Below are positions 43,618 to 51,961 of a stretch of 61,530 nucleotides of DNA, piece after piece (the stretch's first letter is position 1; the number at the start of each line of letters is the position of its first letter). The translations under genes were made by a program, and so were the position numbers. The notes below the pieces were generated by a model that was not told where the DNA came from, ran no database searches, and saw only the letters and a list, made by a program, of their open reading frames with translations. Source of the stretch: Bacteroidia bacterium (lineage in GTDB: Bacteria; Bacteroidota; Bacteroidia; B-17B0; Aurantibacillaceae); assembly GCA_022841465.1 (NCBI GenBank), contig JALHRL010000004.1, forward strand, positions 114,608 through 176,137, given 5' to 3'.

Positions 43618-44982
43618 ATGAAATTCACAAGCGAACAAATAGATTTTATTGCTAAAGCCAACCAAACAATTAGTGATGATCCGAAATCAAGAATAAGTCA
43701 GGTAGTAAGAGATGTATTAAACGAAAACAATTACGTTTTTGATGCACATTGCCATATTTTTGATGGCGATTGCATTAATGTAAAATATTTAGCCACACGA
43801 ATGATTGCCGGTGCCTACGGACGGTTCAAAGCTTGGATTTGGAGATTGGTAACCGGTGAACAATACTCATCAAATAAATCTATTTTATCAACGGAACAAA
43901 TGATAGATTTGATTTACGAAGACCCAAAAATCTTGCCAGATAAGGATTTAGCTTCTGCGATAAGTCGCATGGAAAAAGAACTTGACTTAATGGAAGAAGA
44001 AGCTAAAAACATGAAAAGTGCAATGGCTTTTGATTTAATTGAATTCATTAAAAGATACAAAACCATTATTTGGTTGTTGAGGAGTGGAAGTATGGAAAGT
44101 GTTTACAAGGTTTTTGAAACAAACTATGCAATTCACCAGGTTATTAATTACCGAACTAATGGAAACAAAAAACTACTAACCGTTGCATTAGGCATGGATT
44201 TAAATAGTGGCTGGGAAGGAAGTATTCCAAAAACCTGGGAAGAACAAAATAAAGAGCTCGCCGCAGTATCAAAAAACTATCCTATTCTACCCTATTTTCC
44301 AATAGATCCAAGACGAACAAATTTGTATTATGAGTTTCTAAAGGCGTTTAATGAAAATAATCCACAATTTTTTGGTGTTAAGTGTTACCCGGCTCTTGGA
44401 TACCTTCCATCTGACGAACGTTTAATGCCTATTTTTCAAATATGTGAAGAAAAGAATATACCAATTATGACACACTGTGGTGGGGAAATCATTTCAACTT
44501 TTGAAAATCCAATTAAAGTGAACAGACTTGGTGAAATTATAACCATCAATGATTCGAATAGAAAAGACCGAGCCCGAAAATTAAATGAACCTAAAGAATG
44601 GATACCTGTATTAAACCAATATAAAAAACTAAGACTTTGCTTGGGGCATTACGGGGGTGGAGCTGCCTGGGAAAATAAACCAAGTACTGCACATAGAATA
44701 CCGGAAATTTTAGATATGATGAAGCAGTATAATAATCTTTACGCTGATTTTTCATTTAACCTTGAGTCTTTAACTGCAATTCGTAATTTCAGGAATAAAT
44801 TATTTAAAGATGATGACCATGGCAAATTAATGAAAGAAAGATCATTATTTGGAACAGATTTTTGGGTAATACTTCCACTTTCTGATTTGATAACAGACCA
44901 ACATAATTTTATTGTTGAAACAGATGATTTAATAAATGAACTTGTAAAAACAAATGTTTTGAAGTATTTAAGCCTTGTGTAA
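43618..44982 (+). CDS. Amidohydrolase-fold metal-dependent hydrolase in a defence-rich island
   Basis: About 454 aa from the ATG at 43618 (a TTG four codons earlier is less likely). All parts of an amidohydrolase TIM-barrel site can be seen: HxH in FDAHCHIFDGD (about 37-47), a Lys in FFGVKCYPALGY (about 252-263), His in PIMTHCGGE (about 290-298), His in LCLGHYGGG (about 343-351) and Asp in LFGTDFWV (about 418-425). A region between 60 and 170, after the first motif, is a helical insert unlike small amidohydrolases. The substrate is not known. Coupling to a coiled-coil membrane protein and position next to Septu and CBASS suggest an antiphage role, which is inference. Confidence 0.8.
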   Translation: MKFTSEQIDFIAKANQTISDDPKSRISQVVRDVLNENNYVFDAHCHIFDGDCINVKYLATRMIAGAYGRFKAWIWRLVTGEQYSSNKSILSTEQMIDLIYEDPKILPDKDLASAISRMEKELDLMEEEAKNMKSAMAFDLIEFIKRYKTIIWLLRSGSMESVYKVFETNYAIHQVINYRTNGNKKLLTVALGMDLNSGWEGSIPKTWEEQNKELAAVSKNYPILPYFPIDPRRTNLYYEFLKAFNENNPQFFGVKCYPALGYLPSDERLMPIFQICEEKNIPIMTHCGGEIISTFENPIKVNRLGEIITINDSNRKDRARKLNEPKEWIPVLNQYKKLRLCLGHYGGGAAWENKPSTAHRIPEILDMMKQYNNLYADFSFNLESLTAIRNFRNKLFKDDDHGKLMKERSLFGTDFWVILPLSDLITDQHNFIVETDDLINELVKTNVLKYLSLV

Positions 44983-45133
44983 GAATTTTTAGTTCTAGAA
45001 TATACTCATACAAGTGTTACAACAACCGTTTAAAAACTTAATTTTCATTTTAACATTAAAAAGAATAAATTTAATGGAGTAGGATTAAATATTATTTTAA
45101 TAAAAATAAATTTATAGTAGCACTTATACACTA

Positions 45134-45142
45134 GTTAGTGGC
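45134..45142 (+). repeat. Left cassette-like end, GTTAGTGGC
   Basis: The 9-base word GTTAGTGGC, 18 bases before the PtuA ATG, is the exact complement of GCCACTAAC at 47042-47050, right after PtuB. That matches how the ends of an integron cassette pair, though the classic attC consensus is not met. Confidence 0.45.
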
Positions 45143-45159
45143 AACCCTAAACGACAACA

Positions 45160-46395
45160 ATGGAAAATAATAACTTTAAACATATGACAATTTCTGACTG
45201 GAAACAGTTTGAAAAAGTGGATATAAATTTTCATCCTCAATTGACAGTATTAACTGGAGCAAATGGAAGTGGCAAAACGACAATTTTAAATTTGCTTTCA
45301 AGACATTTTGGGTGGAATCATTCTGAATTGGCAACTCCTGCTAAAGAGGAATCGACAGGTATTTTTAAATTTTTTCAAAGATTTTTCAAAGCTCCAAGTG
45401 CAAGCACAGAAAATAAAATCGGAGAATTGAATTATTCAAATGGTAAAAAAGCAGACCTGACAATTAATAATAATAATTCTGCTCAATACTCTGTAAATAT
45501 TCCGGGACAACAAACAATACAAGGCATTAGTATTCCATCTCATAGACCAAGCTACTTTTACAAACCAGTTTCACAAATTCAAACTACCAAACGAACAAAA
45601 AGGAATGCACACGATTTAGCTTATGGCAGTTCACAAAACTATTATTTCGGTGGTGGTGGACAATCAAGCAATTATTATATAAAGGAAACTCTGTTAAATT
45701 GGGCTATTGGCGGTAGTGGAAATGAGTTTATTGTTGCAGACATAGAACTTAAAGAGCATTTCTTAGGATTTCAGATAGTCTTAAAAAAGGTGTTACCCAA
45801 AACTCTTGGATTTAAGGAAATTTCAATAAGAAATTATGAAATAGTTTTGATTACAGACTCAGGAGATTTTATGTTGGATGCTGTTTCTGGTGGAGTAAGT
45901 GCAATTATTGATTTGGCTTGGCAGATATACACCTATACAAACAAAGGAGACGAATTTATGACTGTTCTAATTGACGAAGTAGAGAATCATCTCCATCCAA
46001 ATATGCAACGTTCCATATTGCCCGATTTACTTTCTGCTTTTCCAAATATTCAATTCATTGTTTCTACTCATAGCCCTTTAGTAGTTGGTTCGGTAAAAAA
46101 CTCTAACGTTTACGCATTTAGACACAAAAACGTTGAAGGTAAGTTTAGAGTTGTAAATGAAAAATTAGACCTTGTAAATAAGGCAAGGACTGCAACAGAA
46201 ATTTTAAACGAAGTTTTAGGTGTTCCTTTTACAATGCCGCTTTGGGTGGAAGACAAACTTAATGAACTTGTAACAAAATATACACAGCAAGAAATTACAG
46301 AAAATACTTTTGATAATATGCGTGCCGAATTAAAAGAAATAGGATTAGAAGAATTAATGCCTGAGGCAATGAAAAAAACTTTGAACAAAAAATGA
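45160..46395 (+). CDS. ptuA: Septu defence ATPase PtuA-like
   Basis: A 411-aa AAA/SMC-like ATPase, related to the RecF/OLD group but without a TOPRIM nuclease domain. Walker A is GANGSGKTT (33-41), the signature is VSGGVS (242-247), Walker B is TVLIDEVENH (268-277) and the switch His is in VSTHSP (301-306). The insert (about 55-190) is rich in Ser, Asn and Gly and poorly conserved. Its 3' end overlaps an HNH nuclease gene by 4 bases (ATGA). Together they form the two-gene Septu antiphage system, in which PtuA recognises the threat and PtuB cuts nucleic acid. Confidence 0.87.
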   Translation: MENNNFKHMTISDWKQFEKVDINFHPQLTVLTGANGSGKTTILNLLSRHFGWNHSELATPAKEESTGIFKFFQRFFKAPSASTENKIGELNYSNGKKADLTINNNNSAQYSVNIPGQQTIQGISIPSHRPSYFYKPVSQIQTTKRTKRNAHDLAYGSSQNYYFGGGGQSSNYYIKETLLNWAIGGSGNEFIVADIELKEHFLGFQIVLKKVLPKTLGFKEISIRNYEIVLITDSGDFMLDAVSGGVSAIIDLAWQIYTYTNKGDEFMTVLIDEVENHLHPNMQRSILPDLLSAFPNIQFIVSTHSPLVVGSVKNSNVYAFRHKNVEGKFRVVNEKLDLVNKARTATEILNEVLGVPFTMPLWVEDKLNELVTKYTQQEITENTFDNMRAELKEIGLEELMPEAMKKTLNKK

Positions 46396-47036
46396 TTAAG
46401 TTAAATAAAGGAAATGAACCAGCTGTTTTAGCAGCCAACAAAGTTAACTGGACAGCTCAGTTGAGAGCATTGCAAAATGCAAATCAAGTTGTTCCGAAAT
46501 CTTTAGCGACTTCCTATAACCAAGATGAAGTTAAAGATGCCTTGAGGGTTGAATGCTACAGTAAGTGTATGTATTGTGAAAGTAAAGTTGAACATATTTC
46601 CGACCTACATATTGAACATATTAAACCAAAGGCAAAGGACAAATTCCCTGACCTGACCTTTGAATATGAAAATTTAGGACTTGCTTGTCCTGTGTGTAAT
46701 CGTGGGAAATCAGACACATATGACAATATGCTTCCTTTTATAAATCCTTACGTGGACGACCCGACAAATCACTTTTACGCTGTTGGTGCATTCGTATGGG
46801 CAAAGCCAGGTGACCAGAGGGCTAAATTGACAGAAAATGAAATTGATTTAAATAGAAGCGATTTAATCGAGACAAGAGGAGAAAGAATGAAAACTATTAG
46901 GGAATTAATAGACTCATTTCATAGTCAAACAAATCAAACATTAAAAGAATCAATTAAAAAACAAATTTTAAAAGAGGTGGACAAAGACAAAATTTACTCT
47001 TTTTGTTGCAAGACTTTAGTTGACAGTGCGACATAA
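46392..47036 (+). CDS. ptuB: Septu defence HNH endonuclease PtuB-like
   Basis: A 214-aa protein with an HNH domain. The first zinc cysteines are CMYC (59-62). The catalytic HIEHIKPK follows (73-80, with His as the general base), then Asn94 in YENLGLAC, and CPVCN (99-103) closes the metal site. The C-terminal 90 residues are helical. It is translated together with PtuA. The pairing of a lone ABC-type ATPase and a small HNH protein is the defining layout of Septu. Confidence 0.87.
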   Translation: MIKLNKGNEPAVLAANKVNWTAQLRALQNANQVVPKSLATSYNQDEVKDALRVECYSKCMYCESKVEHISDLHIEHIKPKAKDKFPDLTFEYENLGLACPVCNRGKSDTYDNMLPFINPYVDDPTNHFYAVGAFVWAKPGDQRAKLTENEIDLNRSDLIETRGERMKTIRELIDSFHSQTNQTLKESIKKQILKEVDKDKIYSFCCKTLVDSAT

Positions 47037-47041
47037 GAGCA

Positions 47042-47201
47042 GCCACTAACACGGGTTTGGCAAAAGTGGCGGTTCAGTGCTCCGCAAACACATTTGAGGT
47101 TAATCAAAGTTTGGTTCTCCGCATCAAAATTTGTGGTGAAAATCGCCACCTTCGCCAAGCCCGAAACTATTACCGGCAAGGCTTGGGCGAGAGTGTTAAC
47201 A
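47042..47201. repeat. Cassette-like recombination site with long imperfect inverted repeat
   Basis: GCCACTAAC (47042-47050) is followed by CGGGTTTGGCAAAAGTGGCG (47052-47071). The latter pairs at 17 of 20 positions with the complement of CGCCACCTTCGCCAAGCCCG (47144-47163). The unit ends near GTTAAC (47195-47200). It is richer in GC than its surroundings and codes for nothing. The layout resembles an attC site, although the terminal words differ from the textbook consensus. Confidence 0.55.
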
Positions 47202-47251
47202 TTGAACGAACATCATAAATCAAACATTGACAAACAAAAAATTATTAAAAA

Positions 47252-48127
47252 ATGGCAAACCTACACTCACAGTTCAAAAAGTTTGAAGAACGAATTTCTT
47301 TAACAGCTACACAAAGAGATTTGATTGTAAAGCGACATTCAGCATTAAGGACAGTAATAATAAATTACTTTAAACAGAAAAATGGAGTTTCGGTTCCTGA
47401 CTTTTTTATTCAGGGTTCATACAAGATGAACACAATGGTTCAAAAGAAAGATGGGAGTTTTGATGTTGACTTAGGTGTCTTCTTTCCTCAAAAACCAACT
47501 CTTACTCCTACTACAATGCAATCAAATGTTCTTGAAGCGGTAAGAAACCAAACAACAAATGGGGCACAGCATTTAAGAAAATGTATAAGAGTAAATTATG
47601 TTGGCGAGTTTAACGCAGACTTACCTGTTTACTATCAAGTTGGGACTAACGGACAAGCATACATCGCTGTAAAAAACGGTGACTGGATAAAGGACGACCC
47701 AGAAAAATTTGTGAATTGGGTAAATGGTATTCGTAAGACTAAAGAAGTAGGAAATGATGGACAACATTTGCGAGTAATTAAATATTTAAAGAGATGGGCT
47801 AACCTTTTACCTTTTAAAACTCCAAGCGGAGTAGCACTTACTGTTTGGATTACAAACAATTTTTCCGCAAGTAGAGATAGAGATGATGATGCCTTACTAA
47901 AAACAATTAACGGTATCTATTCAGGTTTTTGGTGGTCAGTTTCTTGTCAATGTCCAGTAGAGCCATTTGACGACTTGCTAAGTAATTTGGATAGCTCTCA
48001 AAAAGATAAATTTAAAGAAGCACTTGGAAAACTTAAGGACGATGCAGCAAAAGCATTAAGTGCAACTGATACAAATTTAGCTGTTTCCTATTTGGCAAAA
48101 CATTTTGGGGACAAGTTTAAAGTATAA
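47252..48127 (+). CDS. CBASS cyclic-nucleotide synthase (CD-NTase)
   Basis: A 291-aa nucleotidyltransferase of the cGAS/DncV-like superfamily, which makes a cyclic dinucleotide or oligonucleotide signal after phage infection. The active site is GSYKMNT (55-61), FDVDLGV (70-76, with Asp71 and Asp73 binding metal) and the third acid in NADLPVY (121-127, Asp123). The helical second half contains LRVIKYLKRWANLLPFKTPSG (about 173-193), typical of the family. Its partner is a TIR-STING effector; STING-linked CD-NTases are known to make c-di-GMP, so that product is expected here. It is the first of a two-gene operon with a 3-base gap. No Cap2/Cap3 ancillary genes are seen. Confidence 0.88.
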   Translation: MANLHSQFKKFEERISLTATQRDLIVKRHSALRTVIINYFKQKNGVSVPDFFIQGSYKMNTMVQKKDGSFDVDLGVFFPQKPTLTPTTMQSNVLEAVRNQTTNGAQHLRKCIRVNYVGEFNADLPVYYQVGTNGQAYIAVKNGDWIKDDPEKFVNWVNGIRKTKEVGNDGQHLRVIKYLKRWANLLPFKTPSGVALTVWITNNFSASRDRDDDALLKTINGIYSGFWWSVSCQCPVEPFDDLLSNLDSSQKDKFKEALGKLKDDAAKALSATDTNLAVSYLAKHFGDKFKV

Positions 48128-48130
48128 AAA

Positions 48131-49075
48131 ATGGCAGACTATAAAAAGAAAATATTTATTGGTTCTTCATCAGAAGAACTAACCCTTGCAGAAGAAGTAA
48201 GAAACCAATTACTGACTAACTATGATGTTACCATTTGGAATGAAAAAGTTTGGGACACTTCTGTTTTTAAAATCAACCAAAACTTTCTTGCTGACTTACT
48301 AAAAGCTTCGCTTCAATTTGATTTTGGAATATTAATCGGAACAACAGATGACAAGGTAGTTTTCCGTGACGAAGTGGTGATGCAACCAAGAGATAATGTA
48401 ATTTTTGAACTTGGTTTATTTACTGGAAGACTAGGGACTTCAAAATGTGCTTTCCTAATTGAAAAAGATGTAAAGTTGCTTTCAGACTTTAAAGGACTTA
48501 CGCTTGCATACTTTGACAAAGCATCGTCTTCTTCGCTTGAAAATGCAGTCAAAGGAATTGAAGAAATGTTCTTTGCAAGTGCTGATGATGAAATAAATTT
48601 TTTTCCTTCAGCAACATTAGCATCAGTTTACTTTACTAATCTTATAACTCCAGTTTGCCGACATATAATAGAAAACGGTGGATTTACAATTAAAGATACT
48701 ACTTACAAAAAGTGTAAAGTCAATGTAATTGTGCCTGACAAAATAAATGATGATGTCAATCTTCAATTTGAAAAGTTAAAATCGAGTAAAACAACTGAGA
48801 CTGTTTCTTTCAATTATGCTGGCAGACCAAGAAGTATAATTATAGATGCACAAATAGAAAATGAAACAGTTGTGTTTCTAGAGTTTCCTACAATCATTGC
48901 AGGCATTAACCATAGTATTTCAAATTTACTTCCTCACGACTTCAACAAACAAAGCCCTGACTATAATTCAATACTTGAAAGAGAATTGAGAAGGTTTATT
49001 ACAACACTTAAAAAATTGCTCATACGCAACTCGTTTGACGAGTTGGTAATTGTAAAACGTGAAAGTGAAATATGA
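48131..49075 (+). CDS. TIR-STING effector of a CBASS system
   Basis: A 314-aa two-domain effector. Residues 5-155 form a TIR domain of the type found in bacterial STING fusions: KKIFIGSSSEELTLAEEV (6-23), then MQPRDNVIFELGLFTGRLG (84-102), where Glu93 is in the place of the NAD+-cleaving glutamate. Residues about 159-311 match the prokaryotic STING domain, with FPSATLASVYFTNLITPVC (158-176), CKVNVIVPDKINDD (195-208) and a late ERELRRFITTLKKLLIRNS (283-301). I recall the same order in the Sphingobacterium TIR-STING. Binding of the cyclic nucleotide would drive filament formation and NAD+ depletion. It has no membrane helix, unlike animal STING. Confidence 0.88.
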   Translation: MADYKKKIFIGSSSEELTLAEEVRNQLLTNYDVTIWNEKVWDTSVFKINQNFLADLLKASLQFDFGILIGTTDDKVVFRDEVVMQPRDNVIFELGLFTGRLGTSKCAFLIEKDVKLLSDFKGLTLAYFDKASSSSLENAVKGIEEMFFASADDEINFFPSATLASVYFTNLITPVCRHIIENGGFTIKDTTYKKCKVNVIVPDKINDDVNLQFEKLKSSKTTETVSFNYAGRPRSIIIDAQIENETVVFLEFPTIIAGINHSISNLLPHDFNKQSPDYNSILERELRRFITTLKKLLIRNSFDELVIVKRESEI

Positions 49076-49284
49076 AAACAGGTAACGAGCCATTCTATAA
49101 AAGAGAAACCACAAACGTGATGACAGACAGTAGCCCAGACGGTAACAGCACTTACCCAAAATTATGGGAACTTCAAATACGAAAATTTGTGTTTCAAACA
49201 AACTTTGATGTGTATAGATATTTTGTAGGATATAATTCTAAAGACATAGACATTAGGTTTTACAAATTTGATCTGGTAAAATAA
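49072..49284 (+). CDS. Possible small protein after the CBASS pair
   Basis: A 70-aa open frame whose ATG overlaps the TIR-STING stop (ATGA). The first half is polar; the second half (FVFQTNFDVYRYFVGYNSKDIDIRFYKF) looks protein-like with regular aromatic residues. I do not recognise it. It may be a real small gene, an antisense-free leftover of a lost gene, or chance. Confidence 0.35.
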   Translation: MKTGNEPFYKRETTNVMTDSSPDGNSTYPKLWELQIRKFVFQTNFDVYRYFVGYNSKDIDIRFYKFDLVK

Positions 49285-49306
49285 TTAATTGATAATAAAT
49301 CTAAAA

Positions 49307-49957
49307 ATGGAAAATCAAATAAAATATAACCCAAAAAGTGTAATAGCTCACCCGTTTAAATTGTTTGCAGACTATAATTCTAATTTTTTAATAATTGGTT
49401 CCTTTCCTACAACAACTAATCGAATTTCGTTTGACTTCTATTATCCGAATTCAAATAATAAGTTTTGGAAAATCTTGTATAAAGTATTTCCAAAAAGTAA
49501 AACCAAATTAAATCTAGAGGTATCAGTTAAAGATAACCCTCTTGTAAAAGCTAAAAACAAAAAAGACAGAGAGCTTTTTTGTAAGGAAAACAAAATAGCA
49601 ATTACAGACATTATTGCCTCCTGCATAAGAATGAATAATAACTCAAAGGATAGTCAGTTGCTAGTTCATCAATATACTGATATTATCGAAATTTTAAAAA
49701 AGCACAAATCAATAAAAAGAATAATTATAACAGCAAAAAGTTTGGGTTCATCTGCTAATCATCACTTTTATCAGTACTTGACAATGAAAGAAATAGAGTT
49801 TAACATAGACTCTTCTGGAGAATTCCCAGAAGGATTGATAGAAGTTGATGGTAGGAAAATTAGTGTTGTAAGTTTAGATTCGACATCAAATCGCAACACT
49901 CATGTTAATTCAAATGAATTAATTCGATTTTACAAAAAAGCTTTTAATAGTATTTAA
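49307..49957 (+). CDS. Uracil-DNA-glycosylase-like protein near CBASS
   Basis: About 216 aa from the ATG at 49307; a TTG six codons earlier is the alternative. The pattern FLIIGSFPTTT (27-37), then FYYPNSNNKFWKILYKVF (44-61), KIAITDIIASC (about 95-105) and a C-terminal LDSTSNRNTHVN segment fits the uracil-DNA glycosylase fold, closest to the hypoxanthine/mismatch branch with GSMP...FWP-like motifs. It lies on the same strand 229 bases after the TIR-STING gene. It may be a DNA repair gene, or a base-excision defence factor. The family call is moderately sure; the role is unknown. Confidence 0.6.
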   Translation: MENQIKYNPKSVIAHPFKLFADYNSNFLIIGSFPTTTNRISFDFYYPNSNNKFWKILYKVFPKSKTKLNLEVSVKDNPLVKAKNKKDRELFCKENKIAITDIIASCIRMNNNSKDSQLLVHQYTDIIEILKKHKSIKRIIITAKSLGSSANHHFYQYLTMKEIEFNIDSSGEFPEGLIEVDGRKISVVSLDSTSNRNTHVNSNELIRFYKKAFNSI

Positions 49958-49961
49958 CCCC

Positions 49962-50471
49962 CTACTTCCTCACCACAATTTTTTCTTTGCCGAAGCTGGC
50001 TATAAGTTCGTTGTTGTCGAAGCTTTTAAATAAAATGCCGTCGAAGGTTTCGTTGGCTTTTATTATGCGCGATTGGCCGTTGATAGATACAATTGCAGTA
50101 GAAAAACCACTGCTGCTGTTTTTTACAATTCCTAGATATTTAATATCAGGCAAAGCTGCTTTTACCGGTTCCGGCTTTTTTATGGGTTCTTGCTTGGGCG
50201 CAACTTGCTTTGGTTGGTTTTGAGAAACAAAGTTGCTGCCTCCATAATTTTTTTGTGCAGCCTGTTTTTTCAAAAAGGGATCGGGGTATTTTAAATTTAA
50301 TTTATAGGCAATAGAATCTTTGGTAACTTCTAATTTAATTCCCTGCGATGATTGTTGGGTTAAAGGTTCATCATAAGCGTAGTAAGCCGAAATAAAACGG
50401 TAAATAAAAAATCCCCAAATAAGAATATTTAAAGGAATTAAAATATATACAGCCTTTTTTCCTTTTAACAT
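49962..50471 (-). CDS. GspC/PilP-like inner-membrane protein
   Basis: A 169-aa protein with one membrane helix near the N-terminus (about 8-27, VYILIPLNILIWGFFIYRFI). A Pro/Lys/Gln-rich linker (about 75-107) follows, then a small beta domain (108-169, DIKYLGIVKNSSSGFSTAIVSINGQSRIIKANETF in type) like the HR domain of GspC or PilP. In type II secretion and type IV pili this domain links the inner-membrane platform to the secretin. It is the last gene of the minus-strand operon, with the secretin four genes upstream. It marks the end of the accessory island. Confidence 0.65.
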   Translation of the reverse strand: MLKGKKAVYILIPLNILIWGFFIYRFISAYYAYDEPLTQQSSQGIKLEVTKDSIAYKLNLKYPDPFLKKQAAQKNYGGSNFVSQNQPKQVAPKQEPIKKPEPVKAALPDIKYLGIVKNSSSGFSTAIVSINGQSRIIKANETFDGILFKSFDNNELIASFGKEKIVVRK

Positions 50472-50472
50472 A

Positions 50473-51432
50473 CTAAGGATTTAATTGAAATTTTAATTGA
50501 TTGCTATAAACCGAACGATTACCAACCGAATCAACCGACCGTAACTTCCACCAATAAACCGTGCTGGTGGCCGGAGGTGGATTGGTTAATGCATTAATAC
50601 TTATGCTTTGCAAATGCGTTTTGGTTTTGCTAATGATGTTATTAAACAACGAATCGCTGGCAACAAATACACTGTCGTATTTTGCATCGGGTGCCCCTAC
50701 TCTGTTCCACGATAAATTATTGGTTGGGCTTACCACTGCCCCATTAAACGGAGAAATTAAAACAGGTGCCGCGGGAGCCGTTAAATCTATTGTAAAAGTT
50801 AAAGGTGTGTTGTATTGAGAAATACTAAAATCATTCATTGCTCTAACTCTCCATGAATAGGTACCCTGCCCGGCAAAAGTATAGGTGTAGGTAATTAAAG
50901 CGGTGGTAGTATCTTTAATAACACCATTACTTGCGTTCAATAACACAATTTGATAATTATCCGCTGCATTTAAGGTATTCCAGCTAAAGTTTACTCGTTT
51001 GTTACCCGTTAAAAAATCATTGGCGGGCTCAATAGTGCTTACAAACAAACTGCTTAAGTTACTGGTGGTGTCAACCGTTAAATTATAGGTTTGGTAAGCG
51101 GTACTGCCACCCGCATTCATGGCTTTAATTCGCCACTGATATACACCGGGCTGTAGGGTTAAATTGTATTTTAAACCTGTAATGTTTGTATCGGCTATTA
51201 TTTGCGTAATGCTTGCAAAATTTGGTTTTACTACTTGTACATTGTATCGCTCTGCCCCGCTAAGTTCTTCCCACCAAAATGTTATTTGATTGCTTGTCGT
51301 AAGCAAATTATTAGCCGGAGAGATTACGGTAATGCTTTTATTTTTTATATCCTCTACAATAAAATCTTTTGTACAGGATGCTACCAGCATTAGCATATAA
51401 CTTAAATAAAAACTATTTCTAATTATTTTCAT
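50473..51432 (-). CDS. Lipoprotein with Fn3-like domains in the secretion operon
   Basis: About 319 aa from the ATG at 51432, chosen because it gives a lipoprotein signal (MKIIRNSFYLSYMLMLVASC, lipobox cysteine at the end); a TTG five codons earlier is less likely. The mature part has three similar beta-sandwich units of about 90-95 residues with the pattern ISPANN...FWWEELSGAERYNVQV...YQWRIKAMN, resembling fibronectin III or SusE/F-like repeats. It overlaps the PilO-like gene upstream by 14 bases, so it is made with the secretion machine. A role as a surface or periplasmic accessory is inference. Confidence 0.7.
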   Translation of the reverse strand: MKIIRNSFYLSYMLMLVASCTKDFIVEDIKNKSITVISPANNLLTTSNQITFWWEELSGAERYNVQVVKPNFASITQIIADTNITGLKYNLTLQPGVYQWRIKAMNAGGSTAYQTYNLTVDTTSNLSSLFVSTIEPANDFLTGNKRVNFSWNTLNAADNYQIVLLNASNGVIKDTTTALITYTYTFAGQGTYSWRVRAMNDFSISQYNTPLTFTIDLTAPAAPVLISPFNGAVVSPTNNLSWNRVGAPDAKYDSVFVASDSLFNNIISKTKTHLQSISINALTNPPPATSTVYWWKLRSVDSVGNRSVYSNQLKFQLNP

Positions 51433-51961
51433 GCGCTTTTTGTTCAAATGATTGGGTTATAATGGTTAGGTACAAACTTTTTTTCTTAGCCTGTAAATCG
51501 GTAATGGTATAAAATTTGGCCGACATAATTTTTGCTACATACTTGTAATCACTTTCCAGATAATTTAAAAGCGTAAGCAATTCATGAAAACCGCCTTTAA
51601 TGGTAAATGTGTTGGTTTGCACGTTTAAATTATCGTTTTTAAAAGAGGAGTTGCTTGGTATTTCGGTAACCAGGCAGGCCCTTTGCTCGGCAAATTCAGA
51701 AATAAAGGCGGTTAATTTATCTCGTACTGCCAGTGAATCGCCTTTAGCATACGCCTTTTCAAACTCGGCCATTTTTGCTTTTAACTGTGGTAATTCTTTT
51801 TCCTTTTCTTTTAACCAACTTAGTTTCTCTTCCTTCTCTGCAATTTCTGTTTTTAAAACAAAAGTGTCAGAAAAACTAAACTTGTAACCAATAAACAAAA
51901 ACAAAATAAGGCCTAAAAACAAGCCCATGCATTTTTGATTATAATTTAATTTATTCAGCAT
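51419..51961 (-). CDS. PilO/GspM-like inner-membrane protein
   Basis: A 180-aa protein with one membrane helix (about 12-28, GLFLGLILFLFIGYKFS), a coiled-coil (about 35-80, EKEEKLSWLKEKEKELPQLKAKM in type) and a C-terminal alpha-beta part (about 100-170, NTFTIKGGFHELLTLLNYLES in type) like the ferredoxin fold of PilO. It is coupled to the PilM/N-like gene by a single-base overlap. It probably forms the platform with that protein. Confidence 0.7.
   Translation of the reverse strand: MLNKLNYNQKCMGLFLGLILFLFIGYKFSFSDTFVLKTEIAEKEEKLSWLKEKEKELPQLKAKMAEFEKAYAKGDSLAVRDKLTAFISEFAEQRACLVTEIPSNSSFKNDNLNVQTNTFTIKGGFHELLTLLNYLESDYKYVAKIMSAKFYTITDLQAKKKSLYLTIITQSFEQKAHENN

Noticed and set aside
45160-46395. 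OLD-family nuclease (Gabija GajA or retron-type) instead of PtuA
   Set aside because: There is no TOPRIM domain after the ATPase core, and the partner is an HNH protein rather than a UvrD-like helicase or reverse transcriptase.
47037-47251. A textbook integron attC site
   Set aside because: The terminal words GCCACTAAC and GTTAACA do not fit the RYYYAAC/GTTRRRY rule. It is kept only as cassette-like, and no integrase was seen.
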